Assembly: GCA_944324845.1 (NCBI GenBank)
Contig: CALUXX010000008.1
Location: forward strand, 1 to 58,030
DNA: 58,030 nt
Direction: 5' to 3'
DNA from: Candidatus Gastranaerophilales bacterium
Lineage (GTDB): Bacteria; Cyanobacteriota; Vampirovibrionia; Gastranaerophilales; Gastranaerophilaceae
Both the position numbers and the translations under genes were made by a program. The notes below the pieces were generated by a model. That model had not been told where the DNA came from, ran no database searches, and saw nothing but the letters and a program-made list of their open reading frames with translations. This document shows positions 25,481 through 34,862 of this stretch, piece after piece (within the stretch, counting starts at the first letter, position 1; each line of letters starts with the position of its first letter).

Positions 25481-26947
25481 ATGATACAACCAGTACTAAC
25501 AATTAACGTTGTTACACAAAATGGTTTTCTGCAAAACAAAACAAAAAATAAAATATCAAACGAAACGTGTAACAAAAACGTGTCAAATTTGGAGTCCAGA
25601 AAATTTGACAATTATATTGCAATGCTTAACAAATCGCAGATTTCATTCAAAGGATATTATGGAGATCCGCAACCTGCGAAAAAATTATTTTGGAATTTAA
25701 CGGGTAGAAACGAAGTTTACGAGGATAACTGGACAAACGAACATTTATACCAAGTAGGCTACAAAAAGTGGGTAAACGCATCACCTAATGAATTATTAAA
25801 ACGAACACCGGAACAGGCGATGCAATCCATTTTGACCTTAACCAAACCGGACAATCAATATCCGGGAATTCCTCCTTGCATATATCCTCCAAATTATGGT
25901 GATAAATGGGGAAGACACGCAAACTATATAGAAATTAATCCGCGAGCTATTGCAAAATATGAAAACGGAAAAGTTTCTGAAGGGTTAATTCAGGCAATGA
26001 AATTACTTCCTGCAATTCCACCTTCTCCAAAAAGTTTTGCAAACTGTATAGTCTTATCACAAGTTTTCCCTAGCACTTACGGGGATGGCTATATGGATGG
26101 AAACGGATTATATACAGCCAATCTACATACAGGAATAAGCAACAACTTAACTTCACCTGGCTTATACGGCAAAATGGGTGCAGATGAACAAGTTAAAGCA
26201 TTTAACGATTTGGCACACCTTATGGGATTTAAAACTGCTGCCAGAATGCCATTATCTGCAGGACAATTACAAGTTAAAGGTCGAGCTTTTGATTGGTGGA
26301 AAGATGAAAGAGCATATATTGATGCTTGTAAAAATCTTATTGAATTAGGTTTTGATGGAATATATTTTGACAGTGCAAAACACGTTGTTGATTATAACGG
26401 ATACTGCGGAGTCGGCTCATTACCTGACTATTATCAAATGCAAAGAATTACACATGCAGTAAGAACAGAATTAGGCAGAAATGATATAGCATTTATTGGT
26501 GAAAAATGCAACGATGAATACACCTATAAAGAAATTGGAATGACTGCAGGAACTGATTGGGGAAAAGCTGATGATTACGGCAGTGTAATTTGGGAATCTC
26601 GCAAACAAAGAGGTAATAGAGAATATGCCGGCGGCCCTGAAGTTTCCAACGATAATGACTATGGCGGAATATGGTATGAACAGCGTTTAAACCGATTAGC
26701 TAATTGTTTATTCGGATATGACAATACTGCAGATAAATTACCAACATACATGCAGATAAATGATATTCTACCGCTTTCAAATTATACAAATACACACGAA
26801 CAAATGGAACGAGTAAAAGAAATGAATGGTTCTGATGCGTGGACAGAATGTGAAAGACATTGGGACGGAATTTTCAATACAGATTGGCCTGCTCAAAATT
26901 ACAGAAATGATGTTTATCACATTTTTGAACACGTTATGTACAGATAA
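25481..26947 (+). CDS. GH13-like (alpha-amylase family) hydrolase with N-terminal ISFKG tag
   Basis: A 488-residue protein. A TIM-barrel of the alpha-amylase type is indicated by the ordered motifs FNDLAHLMGFKTAARMPLSA (beta3 region), LGFDGIYFDSAKHV with the candidate nucleophile Asp297, and AFIGEKCND with the candidate acid/base Glu341. The spacing fits GH13 conserved regions II and III, but the sequence is far from standard amylases, so substrate and activity are uncertain. The first 55 residues are low-complexity and Asn/Lys-rich and end in an ISFKG tag (54-58); no signal peptide is visible. The gene stands alone and converges on the HExxH-protein gene. Confidence 0.65.
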   Translation: MIQPVLTINVVTQNGFLQNKTKNKISNETCNKNVSNLESRKFDNYIAMLNKSQISFKGYYGDPQPAKKLFWNLTGRNEVYEDNWTNEHLYQVGYKKWVNASPNELLKRTPEQAMQSILTLTKPDNQYPGIPPCIYPPNYGDKWGRHANYIEINPRAIAKYENGKVSEGLIQAMKLLPAIPPSPKSFANCIVLSQVFPSTYGDGYMDGNGLYTANLHTGISNNLTSPGLYGKMGADEQVKAFNDLAHLMGFKTAARMPLSAGQLQVKGRAFDWWKDERAYIDACKNLIELGFDGIYFDSAKHVVDYNGYCGVGSLPDYYQMQRITHAVRTELGRNDIAFIGEKCNDEYTYKEIGMTAGTDWGKADDYGSVIWESRKQRGNREYAGGPEVSNDNDYGGIWYEQRLNRLANCLFGYDNTADKLPTYMQINDILPLSNYTNTHEQMERVKEMNGSDAWTECERHWDGIFNTDWPAQNYRNDVYHIFEHVMYR

Positions 26948-26957
26948 ATTCAAGGGT

Positions 26958-28967
26958 TTAATCTTCTTTTTTAACCATTTCAGCAAGAATACCACCGGTA
27001 TTTGTAGTTGTTAGTGGAATATTACGAGTTGAACCCATTTCCGGATGAATTTTTGCAGTATATGCTGAGTATTGGTTTGCTTTAACATGAATGTTTAAAC
27101 CTAAAAGATCTTCTGAATATACACCACTGATAGAATTAATTTCACTTTTAATTTTATATAATTCTCTTTGCATCATTTTAACTTGTTTGGCAAGTTCTTT
27201 ATTTTCAGGATTGTTAAGTGATTCAGTGTATAATTCATACATCTTTTGACCTTTGGTTTTGTATTCAATAGTTAATTCTGATTTTTTAATCAAATCTAAC
27301 AAACGTGCTTCTTCTGCTGCGTCATAATTCTTTTGAGTTCTTAACTTAGCTAATTGAGCTTCAAGTTTAGAAATTTCAAAATTATTTCCTTTTTGTTGAC
27401 ACAGAACTTCTTCAGCAGAGAATTGATACTGTTTAAAATCACCACCTAATCCTAAGGCACCTGTATTATTTGAAGCATTAGCTTCTATACAATCAATTCC
27501 ATCTTTTAATGATTTAATTGCCATTGTTTTTTCATCAGCAGACAAATCTTTTAATAAATTTGGATCTATTTTTGATGTATCAAAACCGAATGAATTATTT
27601 ACTGCAATTCGATATCTTACATTGTGACCTCTTGCATAATTAGTCATAACATTGATTGCTTCTTCAGGGGTTTTGTACATTTGAACAAAATCAGGGTTAT
27701 TTTCAACAAGCGGTTTTACCATTAGTGATATTTCATCGTCTGTATATGAAGACATTTTATATAATTTATCTTGAGCTAATTTAGCAAAATCTTCACGCAT
27801 TTTTACACTCATTTTTGGCGGCTTCATTATTTCATGTCCGGTAAAAATACTTCCGTTTCCGTTCAAGACATTTTCTTTTTCACCATTTTTAATTTTATTC
27901 ACAAGATATTCAACCAATATTTTTTCTTTTTCTTCTTGAGGAATTCTTTGTCTTAAGATTGCATTTTGAGCGTGTGTTGATTCATGTTTTATAACATCAG
28001 GCAAATCAAATACACCTTCCCTATAAGCTTTCTCATTAATTGTAATTTCATGAGAGGAAGCACAATAACCTCCACCATTTTTTATATCTTTGTTGACAAT
28101 TTTTATCTCAGGACGTAATTCTTCGGGTATTCCATACTCATCAAAAGACTCTTTATATAATGATTTTACTTCTGCTTCGATTTCTTGAGAAGTCATAGCT
28201 GCACGCCTTTTACCCTCAGCAGTTTCTGTAAATTTCATCTTTTCTTTCTTAATCTTTGTAACCTCTTCTTTTGTAAACAAAAACTTGAAGACATCTTTTG
28301 CTCGCGCAGCAATATTACTTGGCTTAAATTGTGATCCAACTGCTTTTAACCCTGCTTTAGATGTAAATAATGTAGTAATTTCTTTTAGTGCACTTAATTT
28401 AGTACCATTTTTGATATCGTTAGCAATTTGAAGTTTTTGTGCTTTATCAAGGGAAGTTACTCCTAATTCAGACATAACTTTTGCCTCTTTTGCAACTCTT
28501 GCACTTTGCTTTATACCCAAAGCAGTAAGAACAACTCCTATTGTTCCTTCACCAACTTTATTAAATGACTTTTCAGCCTTGTCATATTCACCATTTTTAT
28601 AATTCTTTGCAGCCTCAACAACCCCTTTTCCGACTTGGTAAACACTTAAAGCTCCAAAACCAACTGCCAATATAGGCGCCATTACAGGAACAACCGAACA
28701 TAGCGCAACAGTTGCTGCTAATGTGCCAATAGTCATTAATGGATGTTTTATAACTGCTGTAATTGGTGATAAAAGACCTTTAGCAAAATTCTTCACACAT
28801 TCAGAAATATCAAACTTACCATTAGAAGACTTATCTACTTTTTTATTAGGCTTTTCAAATAAATCATCACGACTTGTAAAATTTACATTTTCATTTTTGA
28901 TATTTTTCTTATAACCTTGAAATCCTGTTACACCAACCTTTGGGGTATTTTCTATTGACAAAGACAC
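26958..28967 (-). CDS. Large protein with HExxH metallopeptidase motif and F-x-G tag
   Basis: A 669-residue protein. Residues 15-32 hold two tag-like elements (GFQG and VNFTS). Residues 65-125 contain a hydrophobic stretch (LMTIGTLAATVALCSVVPVM and onward) able to form membrane hairpins. HESTH at 328-332, inside DVIKHESTHAQNAILRQR, is a zinc-binding motif of gluzincin-type peptidases, preceded by GYCASSHEITINEKAY as in other HExxH proteins that begin with a strand. The C-terminal third is helical and charged. The third zinc ligand cannot be fixed by eye. There is no classical signal peptide. Function is unknown; a peptidase acting on a host or prey substrate would be speculative. Confidence 0.6.
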   Translation of the reverse strand: MSLSIENTPKVGVTGFQGYKKNIKNENVNFTSRDDLFEKPNKKVDKSSNGKFDISECVKNFAKGLLSPITAVIKHPLMTIGTLAATVALCSVVPVMAPILAVGFGALSVYQVGKGVVEAAKNYKNGEYDKAEKSFNKVGEGTIGVVLTALGIKQSARVAKEAKVMSELGVTSLDKAQKLQIANDIKNGTKLSALKEITTLFTSKAGLKAVGSQFKPSNIAARAKDVFKFLFTKEEVTKIKKEKMKFTETAEGKRRAAMTSQEIEAEVKSLYKESFDEYGIPEELRPEIKIVNKDIKNGGGYCASSHEITINEKAYREGVFDLPDVIKHESTHAQNAILRQRIPQEEKEKILVEYLVNKIKNGEKENVLNGNGSIFTGHEIMKPPKMSVKMREDFAKLAQDKLYKMSSYTDDEISLMVKPLVENNPDFVQMYKTPEEAINVMTNYARGHNVRYRIAVNNSFGFDTSKIDPNLLKDLSADEKTMAIKSLKDGIDCIEANASNNTGALGLGGDFKQYQFSAEEVLCQQKGNNFEISKLEAQLAKLRTQKNYDAAEEARLLDLIKKSELTIEYKTKGQKMYELYTESLNNPENKELAKQVKMMQRELYKIKSEINSISGVYSEDLLGLNIHVKANQYSAYTAKIHPEMGSTRNIPLTTTNTGGILAEMVKKED

Positions 28968-29115
28968 TATAACTTTACCTCCTACTTTCTATTTTTTATA
29001 AAACAATTTTTTCATAAAATTTGCGTTAATTTTAAATTTTATTAAGGAGAAATTTAAATAAACCATTAGCAAAAATATAAATATTCAGCTTTATTATAAA
29101 AAAATAGGAGAATTT

Positions 29116-29727
29116 ATGTATATAAATAATCAATTTCAAACATTTATATATCAGCCAAATTTTCAAAACCGAAAAGTATCCTTGGGCAAACTTCAGACAG
29201 ATTTAGCTTCAAATCTCAAAATGGAAGATATTGCACGAAAAAACAACATAAGCGTTCGAACTTTATATAATCTAATAAATCAATTTAATCTCACTCATAA
29301 AAAAGATTTTATAGATAAAAAAATTCAAGAAGCCCTACCGCTGCTACAAGAAGGACAACTGACACAAAAAGAAATTTCAGCCCAAACAGGTCTGAGCAAA
29401 TACATGCTAACCCAAATTGTAGCCAAGTACTTCCCAATATCCCCCCATAAAGAAAAAATGGAAGCAATAAAAGAAAGTTTATATACACCACTATCAAACA
29501 AAGAAATTGCCCAAAAGTTCAATATAAATATAAACAGCGTGAAAAAGCTTCGCCATAGATTAAATGCAGGCAACCAAAAAATAAAAAAGATAGAATGTTT
29601 AAAACAAATACTTAAACTCAAAGAAACCGGCGAAACAGATACAGCAATAGCAAACAAATTAAACATCAATCGCAGTACAGTATTCAGATTATTAAAAGCC
29701 TATAAAAATAATGAAATTTCAATATAA
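29116..29727 (+). CDS. Multi-helix-turn-helix DNA-binding protein
   Basis: A 203-residue basic protein containing four successive helix-turn-helix units: MEDIARKNNISVRTLYNLI, QKEISAQTGLSKYMLTQIV, NKEIAQKFNININSVKKLR and DTAIANKLNINRSTVFRLLK. Each has the A-x3-G/N-hydrophobic-S pattern of resolvase/sigma-70 region 4-like units. Tandem units of this sort would read an extended DNA site. AGGAG lies upstream of the ATG. It is divergent from the HExxH gene and precedes the tagged kinase-like gene by 51 bases, so it may regulate these tagged genes. Confidence 0.65.
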   Translation: MYINNQFQTFIYQPNFQNRKVSLGKLQTDLASNLKMEDIARKNNISVRTLYNLINQFNLTHKKDFIDKKIQEALPLLQEGQLTQKEISAQTGLSKYMLTQIVAKYFPISPHKEKMEAIKESLYTPLSNKEIAQKFNININSVKKLRHRLNAGNQKIKKIECLKQILKLKETGETDTAIANKLNINRSTVFRLLKAYKNNEISI

Positions 29728-29778
29728 GTTTCTAAACCTATAACAAAATTTATTTTTACACGGTTTTATAAAAACACT

Positions 29779-30981
29779 ATGCAAATATCTTTTCAAGGAA
29801 TCATTCCCCCATATAAAATCCCTAAAGCCAAAATTTATCCCATTGAAAGGGATATTTCGTCATTAGAAATAAATAATATTTGCAATACCATATCCCAAAA
29901 ATCAAACCACTTTGGAGAAGGAGTAAATGGTCAAGCATTCCATTATGGGCAAGACTTAGTCATTAAAAAAAGCAAACCGAATGCACTTTGTCAAAATAAC
30001 ATTATGACAGAAGCCCAAAAACTTGATATTTTATATGAATTTTTGAAAGAACGAGGGAAAAATTTCAATCTGGCAAATACCCAAAAGGGAATTGCAGCAT
30101 TCCAATTAAACAATGGAGAATCTTACCTAATCTCTTCACTTGTAAAAGGGAAAAAGGCAGACTATTACACAAATCCGTTAAATCACAAAAACCTAACTTC
30201 ACTGGTTTCCATAATAACGGAACTCGATAAAGGTTCTGCTAAATACGGAAGATTAATGGTCTATGACCTTAATTTAGGAAATATCCACTTTACAAAAGAT
30301 AAAGCGGGAATTTTAGATTTTGAACACCTAAAAGGTGAAAATTTAGATGATAGTATTAAAAATGTAATCATTGATAAAAATTATGGAGCAGCAGTTCACA
30401 CATCAGATACCTCATTTTTGGACAGCAATCTACGTTCATTTGAATTTTCTGCACTTTATGATTATCTAACTAACACACCTGTACAAATATCTCGTAAACT
30501 TTTCAATGAATACCTGAATATCAAATCTTCTTATCACAAAAATATGGCTGAACACTTAAAGCAACAGGCTAAAAATTCTATATATCCAGAAATTGTAGAA
30601 AATATTGTAAATTCAGAACTTGCACACTCAAATATTTTAGCAAGCAAAAACTTACCAAAAGATATAATAAAATCAGAAGCAATGAAAATACAAATGGCAC
30701 AATTTATGTTCATTTCAAGCAGACATTGCAATTCTTCAAATATAAGATTTAACCCTTTACAAATTGCTCAATACCGCCAAAAAGGATTAGAATACTTTAA
30801 TGAGAAACTTACAGAAGCATTACATTCAGGAAATTCTGACAAAATAACTTATTATAAAGACTGCATAAAAATCTTTAATAAATGGACAAAAGCAGATGAT
30901 TTACCTAAAACAATGATTGATTCACAACGAAAAAGAATTTCAACAGCCAAAAGTTTAACTCTTGATAAACTTTTAACATAA
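29779..30981 (+). CDS. Protein-kinase-like protein with N-terminal ISFQG tag
   Basis: A 400-residue protein starting MQISFQGIIPPYKIPK, so the tag is at the extreme N-terminus. A kinase-like core is suggested by GEGVNGQAFHYGQDLVIKK (Gly-rich loop 46-54 and Lys63/64), by VYDLNLGNIHF (Asp163 and Asn168 as catalytic-loop D-x4-N) and by GILDFEHL (DFE at 180-182 replacing DFG). These are the key elements of the protein kinase/aminoglycoside phosphotransferase fold. The C-terminal 200 residues are helical without a recognised domain. No signal peptide. It is followed by a tagged HAD phosphatase 37 bases downstream. Substrate unknown. Confidence 0.6.
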   Translation: MQISFQGIIPPYKIPKAKIYPIERDISSLEINNICNTISQKSNHFGEGVNGQAFHYGQDLVIKKSKPNALCQNNIMTEAQKLDILYEFLKERGKNFNLANTQKGIAAFQLNNGESYLISSLVKGKKADYYTNPLNHKNLTSLVSIITELDKGSAKYGRLMVYDLNLGNIHFTKDKAGILDFEHLKGENLDDSIKNVIIDKNYGAAVHTSDTSFLDSNLRSFEFSALYDYLTNTPVQISRKLFNEYLNIKSSYHKNMAEHLKQQAKNSIYPEIVENIVNSELAHSNILASKNLPKDIIKSEAMKIQMAQFMFISSRHCNSSNIRFNPLQIAQYRQKGLEYFNEKLTEALHSGNSDKITYYKDCIKIFNKWTKADDLPKTMIDSQRKRISTAKSLTLDKLLT

Positions 30982-31018
30982 TTAGCAAGAAAAAATCTTT
31001 AGACGCATTAAATAAAAT

Positions 31019-32047
31019 ATGAAAGTAAATTTAAATACAAACAACAATATATATAAATATAATAATTACCCAATAAAACAACCGACTTTTTGCGGGTTAA
31101 ACGACCCCAAAACTAAAGCTCTATTTGTCTTTGATTTAGACGGAACACTTGCAACCGCAAGCCAAAACCAAATGGATACTATTTTCAAAACAGCAAAAGC
31201 TCACAATGGGGATATTGTTTATGCAACAGGAAGAACATTAAAAGAAGTTATAAAGTTACAACAAAAGCTGAAAAACAATTCTATAACATTGCCCAATCCG
31301 GATTATTTAATTACTAACAATGGGAATTTTCTATATGAAAATATAGACGGAATATTAGTAGAAAATATTAAATATCAAGAAGAATTACAAAACAATACTA
31401 AATTTAATCGTGACATTATAACCAACACAATAAAAAGAATTTCCCAAAGACCGGAATATCAATACAAAAACGAAGAACTGGCGACACTATCAAACTTAGA
31501 AGAAATAAAATTATCCGACCCTGAATTTTACAATTCAAAAATAACTTACTATGAATGGAATCCATCCAAAAATATGGCAGAATATTTTTTATCACACGAC
31601 ATTAATCCTCAAAACTTCAAAAAAGAATTAAATGAAGAATTATCAAGACACAATATAAAAGTAAAATTCAGAGAAAATCATTACACAAAGCCAATAATGG
31701 ATGCCTGCAAAACCAGTATATTGCTTCAAGCCAACCCTCTAAGACGTCACAAAGACGGCTCAATGACTGCATTATTTATATGCGCAGGAGATAAAAGCAC
31801 AGGAATTGAATTTGTTAAAAAACAAAAAAATATAGCATATTCAGATATACTTATGGCAGGAAATGATGATAATGATATCCCAATGGCAAAGATAACACGA
31901 AAGGGAGCAAAATTTATATGCTTAAATGATGCTTCAGAAAATCTTATAAATTACTGCAAACAATTCAGAAAAAATGTATTGTTAAGCGTCAAAAACGGAG
32001 CTGATGCAATTCTAAACGGATTGGAAACGTTTTGCACAAAATTATAA
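31019..32047 (+). CDS. HAD-superfamily phosphatase (Cof/sucrose-phosphatase type) with PTFCG tag
   Basis: A 342-residue hydrolase. After 30 Asn-rich residues ending in QPTFCGLN (tag at 22-26) comes the HAD motif I LFVFDLDGTLAT (Asp nucleophile and Asp acid), motif II VYATGR, and motif IV AGNDDNDIPM with the preceding GDKSTGIEFV Lys. This arrangement with a C2-type cap is that of the Cof/sucrose-phosphate-phosphatase group, usually active on phosphorylated sugars or nucleotides. It is next to the kinase-like gene in the same direction, and opposite activities (kinase/phosphatase) could be paired. No standard export signal. Confidence 0.75.
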   Translation: MKVNLNTNNNIYKYNNYPIKQPTFCGLNDPKTKALFVFDLDGTLATASQNQMDTIFKTAKAHNGDIVYATGRTLKEVIKLQQKLKNNSITLPNPDYLITNNGNFLYENIDGILVENIKYQEELQNNTKFNRDIITNTIKRISQRPEYQYKNEELATLSNLEEIKLSDPEFYNSKITYYEWNPSKNMAEYFLSHDINPQNFKKELNEELSRHNIKVKFRENHYTKPIMDACKTSILLQANPLRRHKDGSMTALFICAGDKSTGIEFVKKQKNIAYSDILMAGNDDNDIPMAKITRKGAKFICLNDASENLINYCKQFRKNVLLSVKNGADAILNGLETFCTKL

Positions 32048-32132
32048 CTTACTAAATTAATTATACTTGTGTTTATAAATTTTTATATAATATAATTTAA
32101 TAGAGGTTCTTCAATTAAGAGAAGATTTTATT

Positions 32133-33579
32133 ATGATAAATGACTTAACATCAGGAAATCCCCTAAGACTTATTGTATTATTTTCAATACCTTTATTGAT
32201 TGGTAATATTTTCCAACAATTTTACAATATAGCTGATATTGTAATTGTCGGAAGAACACTTGGTATTGATGCTTTGGCATCAGTTGGAGCTGTTGCTCCT
32301 TTGTTTTTCTTGATTATGTTTGTAATAGTTGGTATGACAAACGGTTTTGCGGTTGTGACAGGGCAAAGATTTGGGGCAAAAGATTATTATGGCGTTCGGC
32401 GCTCAGTAACAATGTCCACAATTTTAAGCACAGTATTTACATTATTTTTTACTTTTGTTTGCTTAATCTTGATGGGACATATTCTAAAATGGATGAATGT
32501 TCCGCAAGAAATTTATCACAATGCTTATTGGTATATTCAAATTGTTATTATTGGTTTATCTACAGCAAATTTTTATAATTTGCTTGCCAGTATAGTAAGA
32601 GCACTTGGAGATAGCAAAACTCCTTTGTATTTCTTGATTTTTGCCTCAATTTTAAATATCTTCTTAGCATTGTTATTTATTTTGGTATTTCATTGGGGAG
32701 TACCCGGCTCTGCCATTGCGGTAGTTTTATCTCAGGGAATTTCTGTTATTCTCTGCATTTTTTATGTAAAAAAATATTTTCCTATTTTACATTTAAAAAA
32801 AGATGATTGGATTTTTAAAACTAAAGAAGATTTGGATTTTGCAATAGAACATTTGAAGGTAGGATTACCTATGTCTGTTCAATTTTCTATACTAGGTGCA
32901 GGGATTTTAATTATTCAAAGTGTTTGTAACTCTTTTGGAGCTGATGTTATTGCGGCAATGACTGCGGCTTTAAGAATTGAGCAAATAGCAACTATGCCTA
33001 TGATATCTTTTGGAATTGCATTGGCAGCTTTTGTTGCTCAAAATTTTGGTGCAAATAACTTTAGACGTATTAGAATCAGTGTAAAAAAAAGCTTCAATAA
33101 TTAATATCCATCTGAGTATAGTTATGGCATTTATTATGCATTTTTGGGGAAGTAATTTTGTTCAAATTTTTATTGGAAATCAAAACCCTGATGTTGTTAA
33201 AATTGCCCATGATTACTTATTTATAAGTTCTTTATTTTATTTCTTTCTATCACAAATATTTATATACCGAAACGCATTACAAGGTCTGGGACGTGCAACA
33301 ATACCATTGTTGGCATCTATTGGAGAATTATTAGTAAGAGCCTTTGCTGCAATTTATCTGGCTGTAAAATTCGGATATGTCGGAATGTTCTTTTCAGGAC
33401 CGATAGCTTGGGTAACAGCATCACTTGTTCTTGCAGGAGGCTACTATACGAATATTCACAGGTTTATAAAAGAAGCTCAACAAAATATCAAAATAAGAAA
33501 CCGACTGGGAAAAACGTTTAGTTTGTTTTACCCAGTCCCTACATATTTTTCAAAATGGCAATCTATCAAACTCCAATAA
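32133..33579 (+). pseudogene. MATE-family efflux transporter interrupted by a frameshift
   Basis: The first part (32133-33104) encodes the N-terminal two-thirds of a MATE multidrug/Na+ antiporter: GNPLRLIVLFSIPLLIGNIF, QQFYNIADIVIVGRTLG and MTAALRIEQIATMPMIS, about nine helices. The rest (from about 33091 to 33579) lies in the +1 frame and contains RNALQGLGRATIPLLASIGE, a typical C-lobe segment. The switch occurs in a run of eight A at 33083-33090; removing one A joins the frames seamlessly (VKKASIINIHLSIVMAF). A repeat-length change that could be reversible, a polymerase-slippage signal, or an assembly error are all possible. A stem GACTGGG/CCCAGTC at 33503-33537 lies inside the last codons. 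Confidence 0.8.
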
Positions 33580-34693
33580 ACATTCTTGTATTCTTAACGC
33601 CTAATTTATTTAATACAAATTTTAATGAAGATAACACAACAACACTAAACCCTAAAGATATGATAAAATACAATATTGCACAGAATATAGAATGAATATC
33701 AGAGTTTGATGTAGAATTATACCAATTTTCTGTCCTATATGGAAGTTTATGTAAAATAATATTTAATGGATAAAAATGGATAAAAAATATTCCAAAAGAA
33801 TATTTTGCAAAAAACTTTAAAGTTTTGTCTACAATAGGTATACTTTTAATTTTATCTTGATATGTAATAAAAAATGCCAATACCCATATAATTGTAAGCA
33901 TTTTTGCTATAGCCAATTGACCTTCAGAATAACCTAGTTTAATAACAAAAAGCCAGTACCCTAAAATATATGGAACCAGAGAAATGAACATAAAATTTTT
34001 AGAAGTTTTATAAATAAAATCGGGATATCTTTCAATTAATTCACAAATAATCATCCCTCCGACATATGTTGAGTAAAAGTAAAAATAACAATTAATATAA
34101 CCTTGAAAATAATTTATATTATATTGAAACAAATTATGCAAATGTGCCAAATTTACTCCGGGACGAATAGTAACAATAGTATAAATCAAAGAGAATAAAA
34201 AAATGGAATACCATAGTACCTTTTTCTCTCTAAGCCATAACAAAATAGGAGCCGTTATAAAGAATATAATAATCATTGGGATGAACCAAAGAGGGAAATT
34301 AATAATTTCGCCAAAAGCCATAACTTCTAAAAATCTAACAAATGGATGATAATTATAAAGAAAATTACTTTTATCAATACAATTAAAAGCAAATATTAAT
34401 GCCACAGGTAACATTGTAATCCAATAAGGCATAATAACATTTTTAAATTTCTTTTTTAAATAAGTTTTGTAATTGAATTTATAAGATAAATACTGGAAAA
34501 GGAATCCTGCAATAAATACAAATAAAAAGGTACCACCAGTAAACAAATAATTATTTGAATTTCAAATCAATTCTTTGTATTTTCCCCATCTAATCGTATG
34601 ACCCACAACAATCATTAAAATCGCAAAACCTCTAAAATAATCGATATATTCTAGTTTTGTTTTTGAAACACTTTTATTATTAACACTTTCCAT
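33566..34693 (-). pseudogene. Acyltransferase-3 family membrane protein with an internal TGA codon
   Basis: Reading from the ATG at 34693 (AGGTAGG upstream) gives YIDYFRGFAILMIVVGHTIR, the hallmark N-terminus of acyltransferase-3 (O-acetyltransferase/OafA-like) proteins with the catalytic His in VGHT. After 43 codons a TGA at 34562-34564 interrupts the frame; translation then continues in the same frame as LFTGGTFLFVFIAGFLF and eight or more further membrane helices to 33566. A TGG-to-TGA change would explain it. Starting at an internal TTG would omit the catalytic His. The intact enzyme would O-acetylate a surface glycan; it follows the glycan operon on the same strand. Confidence 0.8.
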
Positions 34694-34862
34694 GCTATAC
34701 CTACCTTATACCATACGTAACTATCAATATACTCATCTAAAATTCCAACATATTTATTACTAAAACTCTTTCAAACAAAAACATATTTTAAAATCTGCAA
34801 AGTATATCCTTGATTCTTTCTAAAATCATCATATATACAAACCTCCAACTGATATTTTGAAT

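Noticed and set aside
33503-33537. Terminator hairpin inside the end of the MATE frame
   Set aside because: The stem GACTGGG/CCCAGTC is clear but no T-run follows directly, and it lies inside the coding frame; recorded only as an observation.
34562-34564. Reassigned stop codon (TGA read as Trp, or TAG as an amino acid) to explain the broken frames
   Set aside because: Several intact genes end in TGA or TAG at overlapping junctions (e.g. TGA at 40576-40578, TAG of larE at 13003-13005), and Trp is coded by TGG elsewhere.
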